Assembly: GCF_020694005.1 (NCBI RefSeq)
Contig: NZ_CP073013.1
Span: 1,684,578 to 1,748,577 of the forward strand
DNA from: Marinomonas profundi
Lineage (GTDB): Bacteria; Pseudomonadota; Gammaproteobacteria; Pseudomonadales; Marinomonadaceae
Length of the DNA stretch: 64,000 nt
Direction: 5' to 3'
Both the position numbers and the translations under genes were made by a program. This document shows positions 8,729-19,993 of this stretch, piece after piece (within the stretch, counting starts at the first letter, position 1; each line of letters begins with the position of its first letter). Below the pieces are notes generated by a model. The model was not told where the DNA came from, searched no databases, and saw only the letters and a list, made by a program, of their open reading frames with translations.

Positions 8729-10384
8729 TCAGGCTTCTTTTTCGATGCGCTTAGTAATGATGTACTGCTGTACGATAGATAAGGTGTTGTTAACCACCCA
8801 GTACAACACCAAACCACTTGGGAACCACAAGAAGAAGAAGGTAAATGCGATGGGCATTATCTTCATGATTCGAGCTTGCATTGGATCGGGTGGTGTTGGG
8901 TTAAGCATTTGCTGGCCCATCATACTTAAGCCCATCAAGATAGGCAGTACGAAATAAGGGTCCATAGACGCTAAGTCATGTATCCATAGGAAGAAGGGTG
9001 CGTGACGTAATTCAACCGACTCCATCAATACCCAGTACAAAGAAAGGAAAACCGGCATTTGTACCAAGATAGGTAAACAGCCCCCTAGCGGGTTAATTTT
9101 CTCTTTTTTGTACAATGCCATCATTTCTTGCGACATTTTCTGGCGATCGTCACCGTACTGATCTTTCAGCTTGGCGATTTCTGGGCCGAATTTGCGCATT
9201 TTTGCCATTGAACGGTAGCTAGCAGCAGACAACTTGAAGAAGACGGCTTTTACGCACACTACGATCAAGATAATCGCGATACCCCAGTTGATCACGAAAG
9301 ATTGGATCAGGGTAAGCAACCAAAATAGCGGTTTCGCTAACCACCACAACCAGCCGTAATCGACAGTGAGATCTAGATTCTCTGCGGTTTCTTCCAGCTG
9401 GTCTTGAAGTTTTGGACCAACATAAAAGGTTGAGCTCAACGTGCCTTGTTTGCCAGAGGCTATTTCAACCGGAGAGCCGGTGAAACCTATGATGTTAAAG
9501 TCGCCATTGGTTCGCGCTTGCAAGGTGACTTTTTGGCCTTGTTCAGGGATCCAGGCAGAAACAAAATAGTGTTGCAGTACCGCAACCCAGCCTTGAGTGG
9601 TGGTGGTTTTAAGCGGTTCCTCTTCCATGTCTGAAAAAGAAATCTTTTTGTATTTATTCTGCTCATCTGAAACGGCACCACCCAGATAAGGCTGTAGGCC
9701 CATACTTGTCGCGCTGCTTGGATCTTCTGAGTTATCACGCTTTATTTGAGCGAATAAATTACCGCGCCACGTATCCGCAGACGTATTGTCTATCGTGATT
9801 AGCTGACGAATACGGTATTTGCCTTTAGTGAAACGGAAGGTTTTGGTGTATTTCACGCCTTTCGCGTCAGTGTAGTAGAGGTTTACATCAAGCGAATCGT
9901 CACCTTCTGCCAAGGAGTAAGACGTTTGCTCTGATTGGTAAACTGGACGACCTTGTGGTGACGCATCAGGACCATTTTGACCGATTAGGCCACTTTGTGT
10001 CACATAAGTGCGTTCGTCGCCGTTTTCTAAGATGACAAAAGAATCGGGTTTATCCAATGTTTTTTTGTAATCCAAAAGCGCCGCTTCAACTAGGTCACCG
10101 CCGACTGGGTTAATGGCAACACGTAGGGTATCGGTTGTCACTTCAATCAATTTTCCAGGTGCGAGTTTTGTCGCACTTTGTGGAATTTCGGCATTAGCAT
10201 CGCTAGTACTTTGAGTTGCCAAAGGCAAATCATCGCTCATTTGAGGGTTCGCCTCAGATTGATTCTGAGTGCTTTGAGCTACGCTTTGAGTGGACTGAGG
10301 ACCATAATCTTGGCTCCACTGTAAAAACAGTAGGTAGCCACTGATAAAAAGCGCACCCCATAAAAAGTAACGTCTGAAATCCAT
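8729..10384 (-). CDS. yidC: Membrane protein insertase YidC
   Basis: A 551-residue inner-membrane insertase (Oxa1/Alb3 family), which inserts and folds membrane proteins alone or with SecYEG. An N-terminal signal-anchor (YFLWGALFISGYLLF) is followed by a large periplasmic domain (roughly residues 60-340) and then the conserved insertase core with its cytoplasmic KMRKFGPEI loop, NPLGGCLP and the C-terminal segments, ending with a short basic tail. The ATG at 10384 is preferred over a TTG three codons upstream. It sits in the conserved rpmH-rnpA-yidC-mnmE order. The usual small yidD gene between rnpA and yidC is missing: fewer than 100 bases separate them. Confidence 0.97.
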   Translation of the reverse strand: MDFRRYFLWGALFISGYLLFLQWSQDYGPQSTQSVAQSTQNQSEANPQMSDDLPLATQSTSDANAEIPQSATKLAPGKLIEVTTDTLRVAINPVGGDLVEAALLDYKKTLDKPDSFVILENGDERTYVTQSGLIGQNGPDASPQGRPVYQSEQTSYSLAEGDDSLDVNLYYTDAKGVKYTKTFRFTKGKYRIRQLITIDNTSADTWRGNLFAQIKRDNSEDPSSATSMGLQPYLGGAVSDEQNKYKKISFSDMEEEPLKTTTTQGWVAVLQHYFVSAWIPEQGQKVTLQARTNGDFNIIGFTGSPVEIASGKQGTLSSTFYVGPKLQDQLEETAENLDLTVDYGWLWWLAKPLFWLLTLIQSFVINWGIAIILIVVCVKAVFFKLSAASYRSMAKMRKFGPEIAKLKDQYGDDRQKMSQEMMALYKKEKINPLGGCLPILVQMPVFLSLYWVLMESVELRHAPFFLWIHDLASMDPYFVLPILMGLSMMGQQMLNPTPPDPMQARIMKIMPIAFTFFFLWFPSGLVLYWVVNNTLSIVQQYIITKRIEKEA

Positions 10385-10479
10385 GGTATTCAACTAATTT
10401 ATTTGGTTGGACAAGTAGGTTCATTGAACCCTTATAAAAATCACGCGCTATTAAACCAGCCTTTGGCAGTTTTTTCAGC

Positions 10480-10878
10480 CTATTTCTGCTTATCTTGGTC
10501 GCGTTTTTTATTTTGGGCGGGTTTTAGGGCTTTTTTTGCTAACTGATCCCATGCTTTTTCGAGTCGGCTGTGCAAAGTGGCGTTGTCTAGCTCTTTAATG
10601 CCTTGTCGTGCTAAGAAAATAATATCCAAGCCGGACAGTGGAATTTTGTGATGGCGAAAGGAATCACGCACCAAGCGTTTGATACGATTCCGGCCTACGG
10701 CACGCTTATCTGTTTTTTTCGACACAATAAGACCCAACCGAGTTTGGTTGTCATCTCGTTTTCGTGCCAATAAAAGAAATTCGCCAGCGAAGACTTTGGA
10801 GGTGGTGTCGTTAAAGACGGATTGATAATCCCCGGCATTCAGAAGTCTGACATGCCGAGGAAAACAATATTCGGTCAT
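10480..10878 (-). CDS. rnpA: Ribonuclease P protein component
   Basis: A 132-residue basic protein, the protein subunit of RNase P that helps the catalytic RNA remove 5' leaders from pre-tRNAs. The family signature RAVGRNRIKRLVRDSFR is present near residues 60-76. The C-terminus is unusually lysine-rich and glutamine-rich and extends a little beyond typical homologues (about 120 residues). It starts eight bases after the rpmH stop, forming the conserved rpmH-rnpA operon. Confidence 0.96.
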   Translation of the reverse strand: MTEYCFPRHVRLLNAGDYQSVFNDTTSKVFAGEFLLLARKRDDNQTRLGLIVSKKTDKRAVGRNRIKRLVRDSFRHHKIPLSGLDIIFLARQGIKELDNATLHSRLEKAWDQLAKKALKPAQNKKRDQDKQK

Positions 10879-10886
10879 CAGCGGTT

Positions 10887-11021
10887 TTATGCGCTTAGAA
10901 CCTTGCGGCCGCGAGCACGACGACGAGCGATAACTTGACGTCCGCCTTTAGTAGCCATACGAGCACGGAAACCGTGGTTACGTTTGCGTTTTAGAACGCT
11001 AGGTTGGAAAGTTCTTTTCAT
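10887..11021 (-). CDS. rpmH: 50S ribosomal protein L34
   Basis: A 44-residue, very basic protein. [19 protein letters not shown] at the N-terminus and [12 protein letters not shown] at the C-terminus are diagnostic of L34. The ATG at 11021 gives the standard family length; an in-frame extension to 11075 is not part of the family. It is the first gene to the left of oriC and starts the rpmH-rnpA-yidC-mnmE string. Confidence 0.97.
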   Translation of the reverse strand: MKRTFQPSVLKRKRNHGFRARMATKGGRQVIARRRARGRKVLSA

Positions 11022-11099
11022 CTTAATTCTCTCACTGAATGCAGTGTTTGAGTTTTGAGGGTTAGCGATCGCCAAGCCTCTACATTTGATTGGTCAAAT

Positions 11100-11532
11100 C
11101 AGGGCGCGGATTTTAGAGCCTTTCCCCAGTAAATTCAATGCTTACACCGCTTAATTATGAAAAAAATAGCGATACAATCTATTAAATACTTACCCACAGA
11201 GTTTTACTCTGTTGGTGGATAAAAAAACTCGCTGAAAAATTTATTATCCACAGGTGTGCTGTTTTTTTATTTTATGTGTATAAAAATCAAATAGATGAAA
11301 CCTTTTTAAATTGTGCACAAGGTAAAAATAAAGGTCGCTTATTATGTGTATAACTTACCCTTTTATGCACATGATTGATCTTTTATCACCCGCTGTGCAT
11401 AACCTTGATTGTTATTAACATTTTTAGATTTAGCGTCGAATTCGGTTTTTTTCTATTTATGTGTGGATAACTTTAAAAGCCCGATGTAAAATCCGCTCCT
11501 TGTCTGTCACTCAACCAGGGAGTACGTCTACA
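11100..11532. other. oriC: Chromosomal replication origin (oriC) between rpmH and dnaA
   Basis: An AT-rich intergenic stretch packed with DnaA boxes (consensus TTATNCACA). Plus-strand matches are TTATCCACA at 11244-11252 and TTATGCACA at 11363-11371. Minus-strand matches are TGTGTATAA at 11275-11283 and 11345-11353, TGTGCATAA at 11394-11402 and TGTGGATAA at 11462-11470. A near match TTACCCACA lies at 11190-11198 and a weak one near 11311-11320. AT-rich tracts at about 11150-11240 and 11403-11460 could serve as unwinding elements. Position between rpmH and dnaA is as in Pseudomonas, and gene orientation diverges here. The right-hand box may also allow dnaA autoregulation. Confidence 0.92.
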
Positions 11533-13080
11533 GTGTCTTTGGAGCATTGGAATCTTTGTCTGCAGCGCTTGCAGGGTGAGTTTTCCACATCTCAATTCAA
11601 CACCTGGATTCGTCCATTACAGGCTGAAATGATGCCGAATGGCGAATTGTGCCTAAGTGCACCAAACCGTTTTGTGTTGGATTGGGTGAGTAACAAATAT
11701 CAAACGCGCATAAAAGAGTTGTTGTCTGAGTTTGCGGGCGACGATCTTGCCCCGGCTTTAACGTTAGAAGTAAAGACTCAAAACTTTGCTCAAGCAAATC
11801 GAACGTCGCCACCGCCTCCGGTCTCCAGTGAACCGGCTATCAACCCGTTGAATAATGAAGTGGCAAGAGAGTCTGGTTATCGCCCAGGGTTTGGCTTAAT
11901 GGATGATGAAGAAGGCAGCGCCAATGCTGACCTTGAATTTGAAGCACCATTAACCTTGTCTGGCGCAGGCTTGCGCGGCGAACTTGAACCTTACGAACAG
12001 GGTCAACTGCCATTAACGGCACCCAAACGTAAAGTGCAGGTAGAAGGCGGTATTAATCACGGCGCGAATCTGAACAATTCATTTACCTTTGATAACTTCA
12101 TCGAAGGCAAATCCAACCAGCTCGCTCACGCCGCGGCCTTGCAAGTGGCGGAGAACCCCGGCGGCGCTTACAACCCGCTGTTTATCTACGGTGGCGTTGG
12201 TCTGGGTAAAACTCACTTAATGCAAGCCGTCGGCACTGAAATGATGCGCCATAATCCGAATGCCAAGGTGGTTTACCTGCATTCTGAGCGCTTTGTGGCC
12301 GACATGGTAAAAGCATTACAGCTGAATGCGATTAACGATTTCAAGCGTTATTATCGTTCTGTGGATGCGTTATTAATCGACGATATTCAGTTCTTTGCTG
12401 GCAAAGACCGTACGCAAGAAGAATTTTTCCACACCTTTAACGCTTTATTAGAAGGTGGTCAGCAGATGATTTTGACCTGTGACCGCTATCCTAAAGAGAT
12501 TCAAGGCTTGGAAGATCGTCTTAAATCGCGTTTTGGTTGGGGGTTAACGGTCGCCGTTGAGCCACCGGAACTGGAAACACGAGTGGCGATTTTGATGCGT
12601 AAAGCGGATGAAAGTGGCATCAAGCTGTCTTATGATTCGGCTTTTTTTATTGCGCAGAAAATACGTTCAAACGTCCGAGAATTAGAAGGCGCGCTTAAAC
12701 GGGTTATTGCCAACTCGCATTTTACTGGACGAGCCATTACGCCAGATTTTGTGCGTGAGTCGTTAAAAGACCTTTTGGCCTTGCAAGATAAGCTGGTAAA
12801 CATCGATAATATCCAGCGCATTGTGGCGGAATACTACAAGATTAAGATCAGTGATTTGTTATCGAAGCGCCGTAGCCGCTCGGTGGCGCGTCCTCGCCAA
12901 GTGGCGATGTCGTTGGCAAAAGAGTTAACGAATCACAGTTTGCCGGAGATTGGTGATGCCTTTGGTGGCCGCGACCATACCACGGCCTTGCATGCGATTC
13001 GCAAGATTAAAGAACTGCAAGACACGGATTCCGATATTCGTGAAGACTACAAACAATTGATGCGAATTCTGACCACCTGA
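11533..13080 (+). CDS. dnaA: Chromosomal replication initiator protein DnaA
   Basis: A 515-residue AAA+ initiator that binds DnaA boxes and melts oriC. Domain I begins [13 protein letters not shown], followed by a long variable linker (about residues 85-180). The AAA+ domain has Walker [10 protein letters not shown] near residue 222 and Walker B LLIDDIQF near 280, and the C-terminal DNA-binding domain carries [12 protein letters not shown] near 480. The start is probably the GTG at 11533: it matches the family N-terminus and has AGGGAG upstream, whereas a longer frame from 11461 would overlap the last DnaA box. dnaN follows 32 bases downstream. Confidence 0.97.
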   Translation: MSLEHWNLCLQRLQGEFSTSQFNTWIRPLQAEMMPNGELCLSAPNRFVLDWVSNKYQTRIKELLSEFAGDDLAPALTLEVKTQNFAQANRTSPPPPVSSEPAINPLNNEVARESGYRPGFGLMDDEEGSANADLEFEAPLTLSGAGLRGELEPYEQGQLPLTAPKRKVQVEGGINHGANLNNSFTFDNFIEGKSNQLAHAAALQVAENPGGAYNPLFIYGGVGLGKTHLMQAVGTEMMRHNPNAKVVYLHSERFVADMVKALQLNAINDFKRYYRSVDALLIDDIQFFAGKDRTQEEFFHTFNALLEGGQQMILTCDRYPKEIQGLEDRLKSRFGWGLTVAVEPPELETRVAILMRKADESGIKLSYDSAFFIAQKIRSNVRELEGALKRVIANSHFTGRAITPDFVRESLKDLLALQDKLVNIDNIQRIVAEYYKIKISDLLSKRRSRSVARPRQVAMSLAKELTNHSLPEIGDAFGGRDHTTALHAIRKIKELQDTDSDIREDYKQLMRILTT

Positions 13081-13112
13081 TGGTCTAAGACTTTGAGTTT
13101 ACGAGGAAAATA

Positions 13113-14210
13113 ATGAAATTTTCAGTCGTCCGCGAGACGCTTCTTAAGCCCCTTCAATTAGTGGCTGGCGTTGTAGAGCGCAAACAAACCATGCCGGTCT
13201 TGGCCAATGTGTTGGTGGAAGTGAAAGACCAAGTATTAACGCTTACCGGTTCTGACTTAGAAGTCGAACTGATTGGCCATGTGCCATTAGATGAATGCGA
13301 GGAAGGCCGAATTACGGTACCCGCTCGTAAATTAATGGACATTTGCAAAAGCTTACCAGACAGCGCGGTGATTGAATTCACCTTGGATGACCAAAAAGCG
13401 GTGATTCGCTCTGGCCGTTCACGTTTTAGCTTGTCTACCTTGCCTGCGGATGAATTTCCTAATATCCAAGACATGCAAGGCGATTTAACGGTTTCTATCG
13501 CGCAAAACAGTGTCCGTCGTTTGATCGACCGCACGGGCTTTGCCATGGCGAACCAAGATGTGCGCTATTACCTTAACGGCATGTTGTTAGAAGTCGCCGA
13601 TGGTCAGCTACGTGTGGTTGCAACCGATGGACACCGTTTAGCGACAGCGGTTGAAGACGCGCAAGTCAGCGGCGATTTGACCCAAGTGATCGTACCTCGC
13701 AAAGGGGTGTTGGAACTAAACCGTTTGCTAAACGACACAGAAGAAGTGGTTGAGTTAACCATAGGGACAAATCATATTCGCGCTAAAGTCGCTGACTATG
13801 TGTTTACCTCGAAATTGGTCGACGGTAAGTTTCCAGATTATCATCGTGTTATTCCGCGTAATAATGAAAAAATCGTCATTGCCGATCGTTTGGAATTACG
13901 CCAAGTCTTCCTACGTGCCTCGATTCTATCTAACGAGAAATACCGTGGTGTGCGTTTGATTTTGTCTAACGGCATGTTGCAAGTGTTTGCCAATAACCCA
14001 GAGCAAGAAGAAGCCGAAGAATCCGTGTTGGTGCAATACCAAGGCGATAATATAGAAGTCGGTTTCAACGTGGGTTACTTGTTAGATGTGCTGGGTGTCG
14101 TCGACGCGCAAGAAGTGCGTTTGTCATTGAACGACTCCAACAGCAGCGCCTTGATCGAAGAAGCGCAAAGCCACGCCGCACAATACGTTGTGATGCCGAT
14201 GCGTCTTTAG
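13113..14210 (+). CDS. dnaN: DNA polymerase III beta sliding clamp
   Basis: A 365-residue protein, the ring-shaped processivity clamp of the replicative polymerase. Three clamp subdomains are expected over the length, which is standard for the family (366 in E. coli). Recognisable stretches are the N-terminus MKFSVVRETLLKPLQLV, TDGHRLA near residue 175 and the C-terminal QYVVMPMRL. An ACGAGGAAAATA ribosome binding site precedes the ATG. Order dnaA-dnaN-recF-gyrB is conserved; dnaN probably shares the dnaA promoter, with a hairpin in the gap before recF. Confidence 0.97.
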   Translation: MKFSVVRETLLKPLQLVAGVVERKQTMPVLANVLVEVKDQVLTLTGSDLEVELIGHVPLDECEEGRITVPARKLMDICKSLPDSAVIEFTLDDQKAVIRSGRSRFSLSTLPADEFPNIQDMQGDLTVSIAQNSVRRLIDRTGFAMANQDVRYYLNGMLLEVADGQLRVVATDGHRLATAVEDAQVSGDLTQVIVPRKGVLELNRLLNDTEEVVELTIGTNHIRAKVADYVFTSKLVDGKFPDYHRVIPRNNEKIVIADRLELRQVFLRASILSNEKYRGVRLILSNGMLQVFANNPEQEEAEESVLVQYQGDNIEVGFNVGYLLDVLGVVDAQEVRLSLNDSNSSALIEEAQSHAAQYVVMPMRL

Positions 14211-14235
14211 TCATTTGTTAGATGATAGACCTATC

Positions 14236-14275
14236 ACCCGCTTGGCGATTTAGTTCGTTAACATGCCAAGCGGGT
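14236..14275 (+). terminator. Hairpin between dnaN and recF, possible partial terminator
   Basis: A perfect 11-base-pair inverted repeat (ACCCGCTTGGC and its complement) with an 18-base loop. The downstream stretch is only moderately T-rich, so it may act as a weak terminator or a 3' end stabiliser of dnaN mRNA. Confidence 0.45.
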
Positions 14276-14308
14276 TGTCTTCTCTCCCCTAATTAAGGTT
14301 TTAGTGTT

Positions 14309-15415
14309 ATGCCGCTGGTGCGTTTGGACATCTCTCATGTTCGCAACCTTTCTAGTGTGCGCTTTGAACCTTCGCCCCAAGTAAATGTGATCGTTGGCAA
14401 AAATGGCAGTGGTAAAACCTCCATTTTGGAAGCCATTCATCTGTTGTCGTTTGGTCGTTCCTTTCGCAGTCACAAGCATAAAACCTATATTCAGCACGAA
14501 AATGATGCCTGCGTTGTCTTTGCGCAACTTCATCAACCACAAGGCGGCCCGATTCGTGTCGGCTTGCAGCGCTATCGTGATGGTCACATTGACGTGCGTA
14601 TTCAAGGACAGCGAGCGCAATCGGTTGTCGAGCTGGCCGAACGCCTCCCCGTGCAGCTGATTAACCCCGATGCGTTTCGATTATTAGAAGGTTCCCCGAG
14701 CATTCGACGCCAATTTATTGACTGGGGCGCGTTCCATTTTGATAAAGACTTCATTCAGGCGTGGCGAGGCTGGCAAAAAGCATTAAAACAGCGGAATACC
14801 TTGCTCAGACGTGGTAAAATATCCCACAGTTTATTGGCGGCATTTGATCAGGAATTGATCCGACTGGGTGAGCAAGTGAATCAATCTCGCAAAGCCTACG
14901 TGGAGCAATTAACCCCGCATTTTGTGAAGGTTTTATCGCTATTAACCACAGAGCTTTCGGTGAGTCTACAGTTCTTCCAAGGCTGGGATGCACAGAAAAG
15001 CTTGCAAGTGGCCGTTGAAGCGGGACGTGAGCGAGATATCGAACTCGGTTACACGCACACCGGCCCTCAAAGAGCCGATTTACGTGTGAAAACCGCGACG
15101 GGAGATGCGCTTGATACCCTGTCTCGCGGCCAACAAAAATTGGTGGTTTCTGCGCTGAAGATTGCCCAAGGGCAATTGCTGATCGATATGGGTCGCCCGC
15201 TGGTATTTTTAGTGGATGATTTACCAGCCGAGTTGGACGCCAACCACAGACAGAAGCTTTGTCAGTTGTTGGAGTCATTAAACAGCCAAATTTTTATTAC
15301 CAGTGTCGAGCCTGATACCACGGATTTTACGTGGGCCGACACCACAGACGTTCGTCAGTTTTCCATGAACCATGGCGAGCTGTCTTTATTGAGCAAAGGT
15401 TTGCAGGAGAGTTAA
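14309..15415 (+). CDS. recF: DNA replication and repair protein RecF
   Basis: A 368-residue SMC-like ATPase of the RecFOR pathway, which loads RecA at gaps and restarts forks. Walker A GKNGSGKTS lies near residue 30, the ABC-type signature LSRGQQKLV near 271 and Walker B VFLVDDLPAELD near 300. The length is typical (357 in E. coli). Its stop codon abuts the gyrB start directly (TAA followed by ATG), indicating coupled expression with gyrB. Confidence 0.96.
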   Translation: MPLVRLDISHVRNLSSVRFEPSPQVNVIVGKNGSGKTSILEAIHLLSFGRSFRSHKHKTYIQHENDACVVFAQLHQPQGGPIRVGLQRYRDGHIDVRIQGQRAQSVVELAERLPVQLINPDAFRLLEGSPSIRRQFIDWGAFHFDKDFIQAWRGWQKALKQRNTLLRRGKISHSLLAAFDQELIRLGEQVNQSRKAYVEQLTPHFVKVLSLLTTELSVSLQFFQGWDAQKSLQVAVEAGRERDIELGYTHTGPQRADLRVKTATGDALDTLSRGQQKLVVSALKIAQGQLLIDMGRPLVFLVDDLPAELDANHRQKLCQLLESLNSQIFITSVEPDTTDFTWADTTDVRQFSMNHGELSLLSKGLQES

Positions 15416-17839
<2,424 letters not shown>

Positions 17840-17857
17840 GTGTTTGATTGATCAATA

Positions 17858-17891
17858 AAAAAGCCCCAGTTTGAAGAAGCTGGGGCTTTTT
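17858..17891. terminator. Bidirectional intrinsic terminator between gyrB and the homocysteine methyltransferase gene
   Basis: A perfect 12-base-pair stem (AAAAAGCCCCAG and its complement) with a 10-base loop and T runs on both strands, placed between convergent genes. It can end transcription from both sides. Confidence 0.92.
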
Positions 17892-17935
17892 AGTATATGG
17901 AGTAATTAGCGAGGGGCGCTTTCCCTTTTTGTATC

Positions 17936-18835
17936 TTAAAGCTGTTCGGATAGCGCTTTAATGTGTTCTGGCCCAATACCGCAGCAGCCGCCAATCAAGG
18001 TAGCACCCTGCTCTTTCCAGCGTTGTGCCCAAACAAGATAAGAGCTAGGTGATAGGTCTTTACGTAGTTCGTCCAAACCATCATTTGCCGTCGCATTTTT
18101 GGGTTGAGGAGGAAACGCATTGGCGTATGCGCCTAGTTGTACTTTGTCATTGATATCGGACAGTACGGTTTTTGAGATTTGGATCGCATCGGCAATAATT
18201 TCAGGCTGGCAGCAGTTAAACAGAATGCCATCCACTCCGGCTTTGGCCATGGCGGCAACGGCTTCTTTGACGGTTTCGCCAGAGCGTAAGCGTGGTTGAT
18301 CTGTTGGCTCAGAGTCTTCAAGAGTAAAGGAAACCCAGTAAGGCTTGCTTTGGTCGTCGATCTCATCCACTAACGCTTTCATTTGCAGGGTTTCAGCGAG
18401 CAAACTTTGAGTTTCGTTGAGCCATAGATCGACTCGTGGTGCTAAGGCTTCAATGATTGGACGAGCAATTTGCTCGGCACGATCTGCTTCATACAAATCA
18501 GCACGGTATGAACCAAATAAGGGAGCTAAAGAGCCAGCGATTTTCACTTCAGCATCGGCTTCTTGTGCTGCTTCACGAGCAACGCGGGCCGATTCAATCA
18601 CCAGTTCCGTCACGCGTTGCTGGAACACGTCTTCACCAATGTGGAAAGGCACCAATGCGTAGCTATTAGTGGTGATAACGCGAGAACCTGCTGCAATAAA
18701 GGCTTTATGGACCTCTTTAACTATTTCTGGTGCTTCCATCATGGCCAAAGCGGACCATTCAGGTTGTTTAAAGGGAGCGCCGCGACGCTCTAATTCGCGA
18801 CCCATGCCGCCATCTAGAATAGTGATTGATTGCAT
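17936..18835 (-). CDS. Homocysteine S-methyltransferase family protein
   Basis: A 299-residue TIM-barrel protein of the MmuM/betaine-homocysteine methyltransferase family, which transfers a methyl group from donors such as S-methylmethionine to homocysteine. The N-terminus ILDGGMGRELERRG is typical, and the zinc-binding cysteines occur as LFNCCQPE near residue 205 and GGCCGIGPEH near 286. No S-methylmethionine permease gene is adjacent, so the methyl donor is unknown. The initiation region is unusual: the ribosome binding site lies in the 3' arm of a perfect 8-base-pair hairpin (see 18843-18863). Confidence 0.9.
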   Translation of the reverse strand: MQSITILDGGMGRELERRGAPFKQPEWSALAMMEAPEIVKEVHKAFIAAGSRVITTNSYALVPFHIGEDVFQQRVTELVIESARVAREAAQEADAEVKIAGSLAPLFGSYRADLYEADRAEQIARPIIEALAPRVDLWLNETQSLLAETLQMKALVDEIDDQSKPYWVSFTLEDSEPTDQPRLRSGETVKEAVAAMAKAGVDGILFNCCQPEIIADAIQISKTVLSDINDKVQLGAYANAFPPQPKNATANDGLDELRKDLSPSSYLVWAQRWKEQGATLIGGCCGIGPEHIKALSEQL

Positions 18836-18842
18836 TACCGTC

Positions 18843-18863
18843 CCCAGTATTTTTAATACTGGG
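18843..18863 (-). promoter_or_regulatory. Hairpin covering the ribosome binding site of the homocysteine methyltransferase gene
   Basis: On the minus strand CCCAGTAT, loop TAAAA, ATACTGGG forms a perfect 8-base-pair stem. The GGGGA that would serve as Shine-Dalgarno overlaps its 3' arm and sits about 7 bases before the ATG at 18835. It may modulate translation, or the palindrome may be a protein operator. Confidence 0.5.
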
Positions 18864-19116
18864 CATTTTAACCATGAGCTCTACAGATAGAAATTAGTTT
18901 TATTATAAAATTTGGGTCAATTTCAGGTTTTTATGTCTATAATGGCCTTATCCATTAAAAATCATCCTCTATCAATTAAAAAACATTGGTCTTAGGGGCG
19001 AATTCAATAGTTATTCTTACGTTCCCATTTCCGTTATATTGTCCGCCAAATACCCCCCTATAATGTCGAGATTCATGCGTTTTATCGCATATTGGATGAA
19101 CAGCGAGAGGAATAAT

Positions 19117-19923
19117 ATGAAAGTTAGTCTTAAAGAAGCCCTGTCCGGCTTAGCATTGGTTGGAGCTTTGTTCTCTGCTAACAGTTACGCTGCCGATTCT
19201 GCTATTGATAGCATTTTGACCAGCAGTGAGCTTAAGGTGTGCTTTGAGGCGGGTTACATTCCTTTCGAAATGAAGAGTAAAGATGGCCGTTTTATCGGCT
19301 TTGATATCGATCTGGCTAAGCATATGGCACGTTCGATGGATGTGAAGTTTGTGCCAGTCAATACGGCTTGGGACGGTATCATTCCTGCTCTACAAACGGG
19401 CAAGTGCGACATTATTATTGGTGGCATGGCGATTACACCGCAGCGTAACTTGAAAGTTATGTTTGCAGATACTTACATCGAAATCGGCCAAACCGTTCTT
19501 ATCAAGCCTGACTTACAAGGCAAAGTGACGTCTTACCGTGATCTGAACGATGCGAAATACACCTTGTCGTCTCAAATTGGTACCACTGGCGCGCAAGCAG
19601 CGAAAAAATACTTTCCAAAAGCAACGTTAAACCTATTTGAAACCTCTGCAGACGCCGTGCTTCAAGTCGCAAATGGAAAAGCGGATGGATTTGTTTATGA
19701 CCTGCCATACAATGCGCTGTATGCATCTCAGCATAAAGACACAGTCGTACACTTGGACCAGTCATTCACCTATGAGCCGTTAGGTTGGGCGATTCGTCAA
19801 AATGACCCGAATTTCCTAAACTTCTTAAATAACTATCTTGTGCAGATCAAAAAAGACGGTTCTTACGATCGTATTTACGACAAGTGGTTTAAATCTGATG
19901 CTTGGGTCGATAGCATTCAGTAA
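19117..19923 (+). CDS. Polar amino acid ABC transporter, periplasmic binding protein
   Basis: A 268-residue SBP_bac_3 family protein. A signal peptide (hydrophobic run LSGLALVGALFSANSYA, cleavage probably before ADS) leads into the domain starting ELKVCFEAGYIPFEM, with GFDIDLAKHMAR and the TAWDGIIPALQTGKCDIIIGG stretch typical of glutamine/arginine/cystine-type binders. The start is ATG 19117 with GAGAGGAATAAT upstream; a longer frame from 19039 would bury the signal peptide. The permease and ATPase follow, separated by a hairpin at 19949-19975 that may reduce downstream expression. The exact amino acid ligand cannot be told. Confidence 0.9.
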   Translation: MKVSLKEALSGLALVGALFSANSYAADSAIDSILTSSELKVCFEAGYIPFEMKSKDGRFIGFDIDLAKHMARSMDVKFVPVNTAWDGIIPALQTGKCDIIIGGMAITPQRNLKVMFADTYIEIGQTVLIKPDLQGKVTSYRDLNDAKYTLSSQIGTTGAQAAKKYFPKATLNLFETSADAVLQVANGKADGFVYDLPYNALYASQHKDTVVHLDQSFTYEPLGWAIRQNDPNFLNFLNNYLVQIKKDGSYDRIYDKWFKSDAWVDSIQ

Positions 19924-19948
19924 ACATAGATGTTAATTATCGCGTTTC

Positions 19949-19975
19949 AAAGAGTCTATATTATATAGGCTCTTT
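19949..19975 (+). terminator. Hairpin between binding-protein and permease genes (probable partial terminator)
   Basis: A 12-base-pair stem (AAAGAGTCTATA with one G-T pair to TATAGGCTCTTT) and a three-base loop, followed by TT. It lies 25 bases after the binding-protein stop. Such hairpins often give the binding protein more transcript than the membrane parts. Confidence 0.65.
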
Positions 19976-19993
19976 TTATATTTAAGAGAGCTC

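Noticed and set aside
14805..15278. 157-residue minus-strand frame inside recF
   Set aside because: Fully inside a conserved gene with clear ATPase motifs on the other strand; no start signal and no recognisable domain.
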